64,000 bases of DNA, taken from positions 6,171,361-6,235,360 of the forward strand of contig JASSKH010000017.1 in NCBI GenBank assembly GCA_031763025.1, in the 5' to 3' direction. The DNA is from Macrocystis pyrifera. Lineage: Eukaryota > Sar > Phaeophyceae > Laminariales > Laminariaceae. Under the pieces are notes generated by a model. It saw nothing but the letters and a program-made list of their open reading frames with translations. It did no database searches and was not told where the DNA came from. Position 1 is the stretch's first letter. Every line of letters begins with the position of its first letter. Below are positions 23,427-35,700 of this stretch, piece by piece. Made by a program: the position numbers and the translations under genes.

Positions 23427-26400
23427 GGACCTGGATTTTTTGAGGCATCAAATGAGGGTGCTGATGATGATGTCGACCGAGATAGCGCCGGGCCGGTGTT
23501 GTGGCCGTGGCAGTCCGGTGCGAATGCCTCGACGCGGAAGGTGCGCGTCGACGCCCAGCGCCATGCGCCCTGAATCCTATTGTTTATGGGCCCTTTTATT
23601 TTGACGGGACATCAAGCGTCGCCTCAGAAACGCCGTCCACGGTGAGGAGGGGGTTACATTTCACGGTTCAAGAGGGATCCTGTAGTTTGTATTTTTTGTA
23701 GGTTTTGTAATTTTTGCATTTTTTTGTCTTTATACATTTTTGACTTTTTTTTGTGTTTCTCAACACTCCGTCTATTCCTTCTGTTTGGCGCATCGGCCCG
23801 CTGTCGCAGTTCTCGATGCGAACTATCGCTGCAGGGCTGGTGTGGTTTAATGGACAATATTTTTTGTAGCTTTACTAAATTAATTCAGCGGCGTGTGATC
23901 GAGTACGCTCCTGACTTACCCCGTCCCCTCTCTCCCGCCGTGGCATCCTCAGCGCGGATATCCAATCCGGACAAGGTGTTTTTTCTGCTGCAGGGGGAGC
24001 CCATCTAACTTTCTCATATGACTGCACCATGCGGTACTGCCTTTACCATGCAATGGAAACCCTCACGGTTTCTCCGCTCGGGGTAGATAGCCTCCACAAC
24101 CTCTCTCCTCCGCCCCCTCACCCCTGCCGCAGGTCCTTCCCGACGTTCCCGAGACTCCAAGTGACGACGGCCACAGCGTATGGCGAGACCCGGGAAGCGA
24201 TGCCGATGACAGCCTCCCTGCAAGCGGACACCACCGGAGATCGCAAAGCGCGGGCGGAGTCGAAGGCATTGCGAAAAGTGTGGCGTCCGCAGCAGCTGCA
24301 GTAACGGCAGCGGCAGGTTATCAACACAGTTCGGCCCTTGGCGGTGGTGGTGGCGGTGGCGGTGGCGGTGGCGGCGGCGGCAGTGATGGCGACAATGCGA
24401 TGCCTTCGTCGCCGAGGAGCCGAGCCGCGGGAAGGTCCGGAAACGATGAGCCCCGTGGAAGAAATGGGGCAAGCGGTGGTCTCAACGACAGTCACCACGG
24501 CAATCACAAGAAGCACGAGAACCAGCAGCAGCAGCAGCAGCCACATCATCAACCCAAAAACATTAACTTCCCCAACCTGTTCGCAGCCTGCCAGCCCGGC
24601 CATCACCCGCAGGTGCCTTCTCCGCCCTCGCCCTTGCCGTCGCATTTGTCGAAAAGGAATCCGCCGATGTCCGCCGACCGACCCCGCCGCCGCGGCCGTG
24701 ACAGCTGCGACAGCCGCGCGTCCGCAGAATCGCATATTAATTCCCCACCGACCTCCCCTCACCGCCAATCCGAAGCTTTCGACGGCGACGGAGCTGACGT
24801 GGACCGCTTCGACCGCTCGAACGCCAGTAGTGGCGGCAATGGCGGCGGTAGTGGCTGCAGCAGTGGCCGCGGCAGCGGCGAAAGTCGGCAGTCCGAAGCG
24901 GGGGCGGCGCGAGGGTCGAGAAGCGGCTGGACGTCGGACGACGGCGGGGCCGGAGGGCACGGGACGGGGTCAAGGGGGAGCCGGCGGCGTCTCCGAGCGC
25001 TCACCGCTTCTTCCCCGGGCTCGCCGGTAGTCTCGGCGGCGGTCGCCGGGGGTACCGCGGAAGGAGAAGGTGACGACGGGCTGCACCAGGAGACCGCGGG
25101 TGTCGTGGCGGCGGCGGCAACGGCGGCGGCAGCGGCAGCGGCAGCGGCAGCGGCGGCGGCGGCGGCGGCGGCGGCGACTGATACTAAAACGCCAGGCGAC
25201 GGTAGGGGTGGGGGCGGGGGGCGGACTGTCAGCCGCTGGACATCGATCGACAAATGGTCTCGGGCGCTGGGCACCTCGAGGCGGCGAGGGTCGCGACAGC
25301 AGGTGAGGGTGGTGGTGGCGCGGGTGTGGGGGTGGGCATTGTGCGTGGTGCGCGGTGCTCGTTGCAAGTTAGTAGTTGGCGCCTAGTGCTGCGGAGGTGG
25401 AAAGGCTGCCGTTTTTTGTTGGCAGGGGGTGGTGGCCGCGCCCCGCTGCTGCATTGTAAGTTTTTATTTTCCTGCGGACGGGCGATTGGATTATCGTCAG
25501 TTGGTTAAGCCTCGACGACTGATGCCATGCATATTTTTTATTGATATGTGAGAGTACTGTGCCGGTCGGTGGGGGACAGCGAGTCTTGGTGAAAGGTAGC
25601 CAAAGGTGCGCGTGAAAAATGTACAACTACTTCTACTGCTCTAGGTTTAGTTCGCGCCCGGGGCGATAGGCGGAGGAAGCGTCGGTGCCACCGTGGCGCG
25701 CCTGAAGGGCTTCCACGCACAGGATGCAAGACGCGAACAGTCCCTACTGTAGTCCTGTCGGTCCACCAGTGAGGGCGGCGCAACCTCGCACGTTTCGGTT
25801 CCGTCAGCAAGACATTGAAAAAACGGACTGGTAGACTTAGCGGTGCTGCTTTAGACCTCAGGTCGGCGCGATTACTTTGGTTCTCGCCCGCACCAACCTC
25901 TCCCGGCCCCCTTATTGTCACGCCCTGTTTTGATACCACGGCCACGTCTCCTGCCCCCCCTCCTCCCCCACCTTCGACCTCGATAAGTTGGAAAAATCTA
26001 TGTAGTATACAGAAGAACAAGTAATGAGCACCCAAACGTAGCAGGTGTCTCGATCAGGAGTTTGAACGGTGCTCCGTCTCGAAAGGGATGCGTGGTCGAT
26101 GGTCATATGACTAAGGCAAGCAACAAATGAGTACCCCCATCCCCCCCCCCCCCCCCTCCTCCGCCTCCTTATCCCCACCACCCTTCCTTCCCACGCCTCC
26201 GCCGGGCCCCCTCGACCTCTCCCGGCAGCCGAAGATGAACTTTTTTACGGAAGACGACTTCGACGAGCTCCTGCACAGCACCTTCTTCATCAAGATGTGC
26301 GACGATGCTTCCTGGCTGTACGTCGAAGAGCAGCCGCACCACCCGCAGCTGAACTGGCTGCTGTCCTTCTGGGGAGGATTCAAGATCGCGCCAAGGTTCC

Positions 26401-28945
26401 CCGGAGAGGTTGGTGCAAAACGAGAGGAAACGGGACAATAGAATACGTGCGTTTTTTTTTTTTTTTGGTAGCGCAAGCGGGCGTGTTGTCTTGAGTTTGC
26501 TCCTGTTTGTTGTTGCTGCTATTGCTGTGGGTGGTGGTGGTGATGGCTGTGTTGTTGCTGTTGTTGCTGCTGTCGTTGATTCTTGTCGTTGTTGTTGTTG
26601 TTGTTGTGGGTGTTGCTGCTATTGCTACTGCTGGTGGTGTTTGTTTTTGGTGTTGGTGTCGAGTGATAAGTGAGTTCAATGCCTTATCTGCGACTTTTTT
26701 TTGCGTTTTGTTTTTCGTCGACTGTGTGCACGCACGCACACCCGGCGGCTGCAGGTGACGCAGCACGAGGCCCACCGCATGCTTTTCCAATGCGAGAACG
26801 GGCGGCACAAGGGCCACGTGCGAATCCGATCGAGGGCGACCAACACATTCCTCTTCTTCCTCGGTATCAAGCATCCGCTCACATGGGTGGTGAGTACTGA
26901 TGAGCTCGTCGCCGCCGTACGCGTAGCTATGAATATTGATACTCGTATCATAGCTATGGGCATTCGTTATCACTGTACAGTAGCACTGATGCCGTGTGTA
27001 TATTCATACGAAGCATTCCTTTTGGTCGATGTGCACCCGGTGTGGGCGTTTGCTAGTTTGCGCGTGGAGACCTGCTTGTCTCTGATCCGCTAGTTTATTG
27101 TTTTGCGACTTGCTTCTGTTTGAGCAAGATTGGGGCGGTAGAGAGCAAGACTGGGGCGTTTTGGCCCCTCAGGTGAGCTCTCGAACACTACGGAGGGCCT
27201 TCGTAGTCGGCCATTTTTGGGCCAACCCAAGATGGCAATTCCTGTCTTAAAAGGGAAATCAAGTGGAGAGAACCACAATAAAAGAACACGCGACCAGAGA
27301 GTCGAAAGTGGAGTGAACCACTTGAGTAAAAGAACGCACGACTAGGGAGGGGGACAACATGAAGTAAAAACCAGGCGCTGATTAGGGGCTTGATCAACCC
27401 CGGAGGATGTTATCGGCGGGAGGCCGTATCGAGCCCAAAGGTACTTCTTCTTTTGTTCCAAATATTTAGGTCGAACCACTGAGCTACTCAGTCAGCGCTA
27501 ACTGAGTAGCTCAGTGGTTTGACCTTAACATTTGGAACTACCTTGTCTTGCCTTGTCTTGCCTTGTCTTGCCACACGTTAACATTCGCCTTCACTGACTT
27601 GGTTTGGTTTCATGGGTTAGGCCGTGTGTCTCGCTGTGTTCGATGGTTTTTCCTCGTCGGCCTGGCACCGTGACACACTGCTGTCCCGTCGTAGTTGTGT
27701 CTGGTACGGTCACATACTTTGGTGCCTTACCTCGTAGAGTCGTTTAATTTATTTTACAATGCATACCGTCGGACAAAAACAGCGAGGAGACGAAATGTTC
27801 GGCTCCAATCTCACCTGGCGCACCCACTCCACGCAGGAAGGGTCTCGAGTGCCACTGTGTCGATGTAGCCATTGAAAACCTAGGCCGAAAATCGCCTTCC
27901 CATCAGTTAATTCGACGCTGTCATCCAAATGCAAAGGCTGCGTCACAAGCAATTCTTGACGGGATGCAGCTCACCCTCCATGCGACTCGCCCAACACCTC
28001 ACGGCGCTTCGCGCTTGATGCAAGCAATGTCTGCCTGGTCGGTGAAAACCCGACGTGCTCCATCCCGGCATTTTGGAGATGCGATGCATGACATCGAGTA
28101 CACCCCTCTCTACCCCCCCCCCTCGAGGCGACGATGTGACAACTGACAAGCGGGGCAAAAAACAATTCTCTACCCCTCCATCCCCAACCTGCCCTACGTC
28201 TACGGCCATTCATGACGTGGGTACACCCCCCCCACTACTCCCCTCCCCACACACATGATAATGAATATGCGAGGGTCTATGGTCATACGACTACGGCCAT
28301 GCATGATGATGAGTACACCCCCCCCCCCCCCCCCCTCCCCCACATCCTAGGAGTTACAGTAGATAATGTCCACAGGCGGCGAAACAGGAAGGAGATAAAA
28401 TCCGCAAAAAGTTTCCATGTAATATATGGAAACAACGTATTAAGCGCCCAACTGTTGGAGGTGTGTGTTAGGGATAGGAACAGTGCTCCGTCTCGAAAGG
28501 GATGCGTTGCCAATGGTTAAATACCCACGGCAAGCAACAAATGAGTACGCCCCCCCCCCCCCCCCCCCCCCCCCCACAGGCTTGGGATCGAGACGTCGTG
28601 GGCGGCGACTGGGAAGACCTGAGGCTGGAGTGGGTTGGCACACCGGCGGGCCCAGACGGCGTCCTGGTCGGAGACGAGCGCGGCCGAGTGATCATCCACT
28701 GCCGGTCACTGAACGCGTACGTGTCGTGGAACGGTACGGGCTTTACGCACGTCCAGGCGAAAGAGGGTGCAACGGTTTTCATGCTCCAGCGCATGTCTCA
28801 CTCGTCCTCGTCGGCGACGTTGTCGCCCGCGAGGCCCGGTCTGTCTCGCCGACTCCCGGGGTTAAACAGAAGGCATAGTGCGGGCGGGGGTGATGGTGGT
28901 GGTGCAGGTGGTGGCAGTAGTGCACGGGAAAAGGACGCCAGGTAG
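23427..28945 (+). CDS. Unidentified gene, 3' portion; low-complexity region plus conserved-looking C-terminal domain
   Basis: Function not recognised. Exons: 23427-23540, 24133-25302, 26229-26408, 26755-26889 and 28580-28945 (stop TAG). All are phase 0 and give 654 residues; the 5' end is missing. The 390-residue second exon carries Gly, Gln and about 20-residue Ala tracts and is probably disordered. The last three exons are different: rich in aromatic residues and His, with FFTEDDFDELLHSTFFIKMC, LNWLLSFWGGFKIAPRF, HVRIRSRATNTFLFFLG and GRVIIHCRSLNAYVSWNG. The repeated short beta-strand pattern resembles a beta-trefoil (fascin-like) fold, but that is a guess. Acceptors before 26229 and 28580 use poly(C) runs from antisense repeat elements. 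A Ser/Gly-rich basic tail ends the protein. Confidence 0.7.
25990..26156 (-). mobile_element. Family B repeat, copy B3 (antisense to host gene)
   Basis: Poly(C) at 26141-26156 preceded by 'gcaagcaacaaatgagtac' and 'gtctcgaaagggatgcg', the reverse complement of the family B signature. The acceptor of exon 26229-26408 lies 72 nt beyond the poly(C), and the interval is pyrimidine-rich. Confidence 0.8.
27479..27529. repeat. Inverted repeat with tRNA A-box-like core
   Basis: 'accactgagctactcagt' and 'actgagtagctcagtggt' flank a ~10-nt loop. The right arm contains TAGCTCAGTGG, a match to the RNA polymerase III A box. A related single arm lies at about 14510-14530. Confidence 0.6.
27850..28333 (-). 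mobile_element. Cluster of antisense family A copies (A8 and two head fragments)
   Basis: A8 runs from poly(C) near 28113-28128 down to about 27850 and keeps 'gaagcgccgtgaggtgttgg' in reverse complement. Two further heads, about 40-60 bp each, lie at 28199-28237 and 28262-28333, each ending in its own poly(C). All are antisense to the plus-strand gene, in its last intron. Confidence 0.75.
28345..28575 (-). mobile_element. Family B repeat, copy B4, forming a splice acceptor
   Basis: Full-length copy. Its head is the poly(C) run 28550-28575, immediately followed by ACAG and exon 28580-28945. The poly(C) is thus the polypyrimidine tract of that intron. Tail 'caggcggcgaaacaggaag' matches B2. Confidence 0.85.
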
Positions 28946-29324
28946 ACGACGATAGACGTCGTTTTTTTTGTATTGGTTGTGGATATTGTTATTGGCATGA
29001 ACCACATACTTTAGTAGATGTGTCGACGATGGCGGAGTCATTTGGGTTTGATTTCGTGCGTCTTGAAAGTGTAGACGGGGACGGACTTTTATTTTGTTTT
29101 GTTTTATGCGCCTTAGCAGTGTAAACAGTGGCGGTTTCGTTGATCTATTCTATGCGTATTTCACAGTGTTTAGATGCCTGGCCGTTTCGTGTTTGTTTCG
29201 TTTTTATTCGTCTGAGTATCACAACAGTAGTGGACGATGTTGTTTGGTTAATATTTTTTGTTCTGTGAGTCTTCAAGTCTCGAGTGGTTGCTTGTGTGTG
29301 TTTTGTTGATATGGCGGGGAGGGG

Positions 29325-29401
29325 TGGGAGCGTGCTCGTTTTGTTGCTTGCCTTAGTCATTTGCCCATTGACCACGCATCCCTTTCGAGACGGAGCATGG
29401 G
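29325..29401 (+). mobile_element. Family B repeat, copy B5 (head fragment)
   Basis: G-rich start, then 'ttgttgcttgccttagtc' and 'gaccacgcatccctttcgag'. The sequence then diverges. Confidence 0.7.
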
Positions 29402-31514
29402 TGAGAGGACGCGAAGTAGACGATAGTTTCACCTCTTTCGCCGTGTGCCTTTGGGGCTTGAATGGGGGAAACGAAACAAAATTACGACTACAACGCCAGC
29501 CACATGAAGGAAGCAGCCCGGAGATCTCCGACACGGGCTCAGCATGACACTAGTCGTGCAGCTGCTCGCTCCTACTATATGCGGTGGGCTGCACAGCAGT
29601 AGCACTCGTCTCGATAACCAAGATGGGCCCCGAACTATGTATTTACTCTTATGTTTGTACAACCATATCTTGAGCTGATCACTACAGTACACATATATAT
29701 ACCTGGTACCTGATATGTTCTACATGGCGCTTCGCTCCGCGGGCGGCCTATGCCGCCCGCTACGTTCGCTCAGGAAGAAAAAGTACATAATATATGCGAA
29801 GCGGACAGAGGTCCATGATTGAATTTACTCCTGTAGTTTTTTTATGAGTGCTTGTAGTTGCAAAGTGGCGACTTGATAATGCCAAGAGTCCCCCGCCGCC
29901 GCCATGCTTCAGGAGAAAATAGGTCGGAAGGCACATACGCTTTGCGTCGAGGGCGTTTTGCTCACATGCCGTTCGTACGTACATACCCCAGGTACGTAGG
30001 GTACTGATTCTCTTATTTTGAGTAACTAAATAATTGCTGTATGTACGAAAAACAGCGAAAGAGAAAGCACAGCACAGCAGCAGCACCACGCTAAAACAAT
30101 GAAATGGACCCGAAATTTCGGAAAGAAAAAAAAATCCTCGTCCTCTCTTATGTAATAATTCTCAGCCTGATTGGAACACCTTGCACTAGTCAAAAAAGAA
30201 AAAAATCCAACAGCAGAGCTTCCCTCTCAGCCCCGTACGCCGTCCGCCCCTCTACGATCTCGCTACCGATTCGGTCCGGGCAAAGCTTCCCTCACTCTCT
30301 GCCACAGTGAGCCCTGTCGCCCGCCTCGCGTGAGGCCCGGTGCTCACCGTGGCCGTGGTTCGCCAGTTCGACAATGTCGGTGCTCAACCTGCGTACCTCT
30401 CTCTTTGAGCTTCAAGCCCGGTCGCAAAAATAAACACCGCTTGAATCTTATCTTGCAATCCCGAGCGACCCTTATAAACTCGTAGATACTCTATCAGAAA
30501 CCGCAAATGGAGGCCAGACAGAGCCCATTCATGCTTCCCTCGTGTCTCGAGGCACACGCGACGCCTGGCCAAGAAACCGGCGACCACGCTCCTTGCAATC
30601 CCCTCTCTACCGGCCACCATCCGCCGACACCCGCGACGGCGCCGGGTTCGCCCGCGATGCCGTCCTCCGAGTACACGCACGCACACGAATCGAAAGAAGA
30701 AAAAAGGAAAGAAGGACTGAAAGCCAAGAGAAATGGAGAAAACAAAGACCCGCTGGAAAAGTCCGGCAAGTAACAAAAGGAGGCGATTCCCAGGTGGGAG
30801 CTCTGAGGGGCCAGGGATGTACCAACCGAGCACGCCTAGAGATCGAGATATCTACAAGTAGTTCTATAACATGTCCCCCCGTGGACGGATGGTAACTCCA
30901 CAGCTGGGGCAAAATTTTGGTCGCTATTCCCTGGGGTTATCCTGGGGTATCGAGGGAGATCTACCCCGCATGTTGTATGATTCAATGGTCTAGATTTTTC
31001 AAGGAAAGACCTATCACCCATCTTATACGATTTTTACGTACGTCGCTTCTTCATGTGGTGCCGGGTGGGACCCGTGTCATCCATATGATCTGGCGCACGT
31101 TTCCTGGACTTGCATCTTCGCTGCGTGCAGATCCTGCGCAACCTCTCACACTGGCAGGTGAGGAAGTAGATGATCTAGATCATGATCTATCTATAGATCA
31201 AGACCTGTCCGAGGTGTGCAAGGTTTTTGATAATAGTCGGTCGTCCCGTGAACAGTGTTTTGATTTGATCCGGAGCGAACCCGCCGCGTCCGTCCCTCTG
31301 CTACACCGGCTCTCAAAGACTACAAAAAAACAGGCGCATTGTCGGTTTCGTGAGGGTCACCCCAGAGCACAGCGTCCCCGCGATCTACGCCGCCACCCGA
31401 CAGGTTACTATCGTCGTACGAGCACCAGTTAGTAGTACATGACTAACTCAAAACGAGCGATACCGACGGTTGCCAGTAGCTGAAATCGATCAGGTCCTGG
31501 ATTTAGATCCCCCT

Positions 31515-31783
31515 CTGGAAGTGGGCACACCAGAAAACAAATCGATCAATTCAAGGCTGCCATCCATATGCAAGAAAGTCCGCCTGACAAACGGTTTTTA
31601 GTAGGATGCAGCCCACTCTTCATGAGAATCGCTGAACACCTCACGGCGTTTCGAGCTTGGTGTAAGCAATGTCTGCCTGGTAGGTGAAAGCCCGACGTGC
31701 CCCGTCCAGGCATTGTAGGGATGCTGTAGGGTCTATGGTTATACGATTACGGTCATGCATGACGTGGATACGCCCCCCCCCCA
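31515..31783 (-). mobile_element. Family A repeat, copy A9 (5' half)
   Basis: Reverse-complement family A from a C9 run (about 31773-31781) down to 'ccagagggggatctaaatcc', more diverged than A1/A2. Intergenic. Confidence 0.7.
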
Positions 31784-32706
31784 CGCATGCATGGCACAAG
31801 TCCCGCTCCCCATATATAACATCGTCCAACATAGCAAGAGCATGTGTACCTAGATTCCTAAACAAACATAAGAGACACACCAAACACCCCACAGGTGGAA
31901 GAACATCCCATTAGGCTATGTGAACACCTGTCGATACAAAAAAAAGCGTCTATCTACAACAAAGGTTGGGGCTAGAGACGCCTGCGATCAACGTTGAGCG
32001 TTTCGTTCGTAGTACCATGCTATTCTCTCGTTTCTGTACGTAACGTGGCTTTGGGGTGGCGGGGGGGGGGGGCGCTACGACTGCCAGCTTCCCGGAAGCA
32101 GCAGCAGTAACAGCCGAAACATGAGCACGAAAACCAGAAGAAACAACACATCGCATAACAGGGCGCAAACTTTCGCGAAGGCACGAAAATAAACCAAAAA
32201 AAACACCGTGCAACATAACAAGAGCGCACAAAAAAACCGTTGAAAGACAGCCCTTTTAAAAAAAACTGTTTCACGTTTTGAACGGCCCGGGCAACGACTT
32301 CCCATTGGCTAAATACTACCGGTAAACACCCCCGTCACCAGGAAGCTATGAAATGCACACCACTATATAAGCTCTCGGCCACCTGTCCCCTCCTTGACAG
32401 GGATGCAACACGACGACCACCACCAACAAAAATATCACGTTCCAAGCCGTCTGATGTTAGCAAAACGAGGCGCCGTCCGACAACGAGCACGACAAAAAAG
32501 GAGAAAAAAAAAAACTCGGGCCCTCAAGAAAACAGTGAAAATCAACACCCGAAACTCCGCACAGTACCAGAAGTACCTGATACACTAGTGTATATACCAT
32601 GGGGCGTGCCCGGTGATGGCAGTGGTTGTGGTTGAGTGGCTAGGTGGCTGATGGAGGTGGTGGGGGGGGTACTTTCTCAGCGAAAATAACGCCACCATAC
32701 AAGACG

Positions 32707-35700
32707 CTATACGGGGTAGGTTCTCTCCCCTTTCGACTCTTGAGCCCCTTCTTCTGCCAGCGGCTGCGCCTCGGGGACGACCTCTCCCGACGGCACGTCC
32801 GCAGGTTCGGTGTACACAGGCACCGTGAGGTGCTTTGTCTCGTGCATCTGCCGGTCGGTATCGTCACAAAAACAAAAATAACATTCAAGAAATAGTTGCA
32901 ACAACATAAAACGAGAGTGAAAAACAACGCCAAACTACAAGAAAACAAAGCGAAACAAGAAACATCAAAACATCAAAATTCAACAATACCTGAACAGCAA
33001 AACAACGAAACTAAAAGAGAAGAGTCGGCGTCGGTTCGAGCAGCCGCCGGGGTGAGGAACCACTCCAACTCGGCGAACGAGCGCAACGAGACGATTTTGT
33101 GTGTCGGCGCGCAGGCGTGCAAGTTACACCATCTCAAGCGCCACGCCAAGCAGGCGACGTCATGCTAAACAAACACAAATGACGAGGTGCATGTCTGGGG
33201 TTAGGTACGTGCCACACTTGTACGTGAGTGTCTCTAGAACGTCCAAGTCGTGTTTTTGTTTCACAGCAGAACTAGTTTCTTTCAGGGGACGGGTGGAGAA
33301 GAGGGGGTTGACGGCGCGGTCGCTCCTTCCCCTACCCAGAGTGTTTACAGGCACGACGGAACGTCGACCAAAGCAAGGGGCAACAAGGAACGATGTGGGG
33401 CGGCGCCATCCCCTGCTGTGCCACGTCACGTCCATCGTCTAGTGGTTCCGCCGGTCCTCCCGCCGCGCGCATAAACTCATCCTGAGTACGTGCGAATGAC
33501 ATATTTTTTCATACCTGAAGGTGGACGTTCAGCCAAGCGTACGCCACAAGTACAGGGACCGCTACGGCCGTCACCGAGAGCCCGAAGAACGCGAACACCC
33601 CGAGAACAAACGCCATCGTGGCCAGGTCATACAGAAGAAGGCCCATCTTGAAGAAAAAGGAAAAAAGATGGCGCGCATAGACAAGGAGTGAAAAGGCGGG
33701 GGCGGGGGCGGGAGGGGGGGGGGAGGAGGAGGAAGGGAAGGAGGATGAGCAGGAGGAGGCGGAGAAGCAGGAGGAGGCGGAGAAAAAGGGCGGGGAGGAG
33801 AGGGAGCAGGCAAAATGAGCAACACAGTTAGTTGTAGGCAGCAAGTAGAAGCAACGCTCAAGGGGGAACCGCATTTCGTGCCGCCGCTCGCCCTACGGCT
33901 ACATGGGAAAATGCGTAACCAAAGGCGGGGATAGCCGCTTCGAGGGACACAGCAGCGATAGCACGGGTTCACGGTTTGCACGCGCACCTAGGAAGACTTC
34001 GCGCGTTGTCCACACACGTGTCGGCAAATAAGGAAGCGGGGGGTAGATAATGCACAAGGGGAGGGGAGGAGAGGCGGTGGCACACGCACACGCGAAGCGT
34101 AACGTATGCCCTACCCACTACGTTTGCGTAACCGCCGCCATACAGCGCCAAACAAACAAAACAGCAGTCAAACCCTGGAGGGTGAGCGTCTTCGCTCCCG
34201 AAACCAAGCCTGCCACACCAACAGCAACAATACCGCCATCGCCGTCACTATCACCAACACCAACACCACGAACACCAACAGCAGCAGCACCACCGCGACC
34301 AACAACACCAATACCAACACCGCCACTAACATCATCGACGGCACCACCAACAACACGCCGCCACCACCACCACCACCACCACCACCACAACCACCATACC
34401 TACAACCACCAGCACCACCAATGCTGACGACACCGTCACAAACACCACTATCAACAGTACCGGCGGCACCATTACCATCAACACGAACGCCACCAACATC
34501 GCATAGCAATATCACCACCAACCGCACCAGCACCAGCACCACCACCACCACCACTGCACGACCACCACCGACACCTCAACACTACACCGCAACCACCACA
34601 CACCATCAACACCAACAACACCACTACAACCACCACCACAGAGAACAGCCCCCCTTTCACCTTCCCGTGCCATCGGTAGTTTCGTTTGCCCCTGATGCGT
34701 CCGTCCGCCCCGCTCGTAGAGAAGCCCGCTTGCTTCAGCCGGCCCACCATCACCTGCATCACCATCGCAAGCAGAGCCTGGAAACGCAGACACCCGGGCA
34801 GCGGTGGGCGGTATAAACAAAATACTCGTCAACAAACCGAAAAACTGCAGCACAGCACACAGCAGCTTTTTTTTTTGTCTCAACTCTTCTCTCTTGGTGC
34901 GTGTGACACGGCAACAGGAGCAGCAGCAGCAGCAGCAGCGCAGCAGCCGCAACAGCAGCAACAGCGGCGGCGAAGAGGGAGCCGCGAACAGTCTCGCCAA
35001 TTGCTTCCAAAAACACCAGGCATTCTCACACAGCAACCCTAAACACTACGACACACCAGGTACAGCCATTTGTTTTCTCCATTATTCTCTCTTGGTCCGT
35101 GCGATGCGGCAACAGCAGCAGCAGCAGCAGCGGCGGCGGCGGCGGCGGCGGTGGTGGTGGCGGCGAAAAAGTCGCAAACCATCTCGCCAATTGCTTTCAA
35201 AACCACCAGGCCTTCCACGTATGAGCAGGTAGAGATTGCATTGGCAGCGCGCAGCAGTGCCATCCGCAAGGAATCACCAAGCAGAGGCTAGGCTGGCGGT
35301 CGGGGGCTAGGCGTTGGTGTGGAGGGCTTGGGGCCGCTAAAAGACAAAAAAAGAAAAAAAAGAAAAAGTGTTCAAGCACACGTACAGTTTGACCATAAGT
35401 CTGCACCATCACCACCACCAGCACCACCACCACTACCACCATCACCACCGGTGCGCTAGACCCATCCAGACTTCTGCTACTTCTCTACAGCAACAGTGGT
35501 ACCGAAAGCTTGCACACGTCGGACATATCACACCGCTGTCGTACAGATCAAACAGTTCATTTCCATTGATCTGCACAATCTGCACAAGTTTCCACGGAGC
35601 TGATCTACGTACAGCATGTGCACTATCTGCACATGTTTTTTCCGCAGTGGTAATGATCTACAGTGTGTCGTCACCATATAACGCGTGTGCCCGGGTTTGT

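Larger units (their letters stand above)
28946..32706. other. Convergent intergenic region
   Basis: Lies between the stop codons of the plus-strand gene (28945) and the cytochrome b561 gene (32707). It holds a family B head at 29325-29401, a small GC hairpin near 29738-29760 and an antisense family A fragment at 31515-31783. A stretch at about 30920-31240 resembles dispersed repeats also seen near 10240-10500 and 45880-46110. Several 80-170 codon open frames exist at 30100-31430 on both strands, but none has motifs or splice structure I can defend. Confidence 0.4.

Noticed and set aside
24118-24960. 280-codon minus-strand open frame
   Set aside because: Antisense of the GC-rich low-complexity exon 24133-25302; low stop density comes from composition.
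30384-30912. Overlapping 90-150 codon frames on both strands
   Set aside because: No splice structure, no motifs, mutually antisense.
33571-33987. 138-codon minus-strand Pro/Ser-rich frame
   Set aside because: Pyrimidine-rich intron immediately before a cytochrome b561 acceptor, read in the wrong frame.
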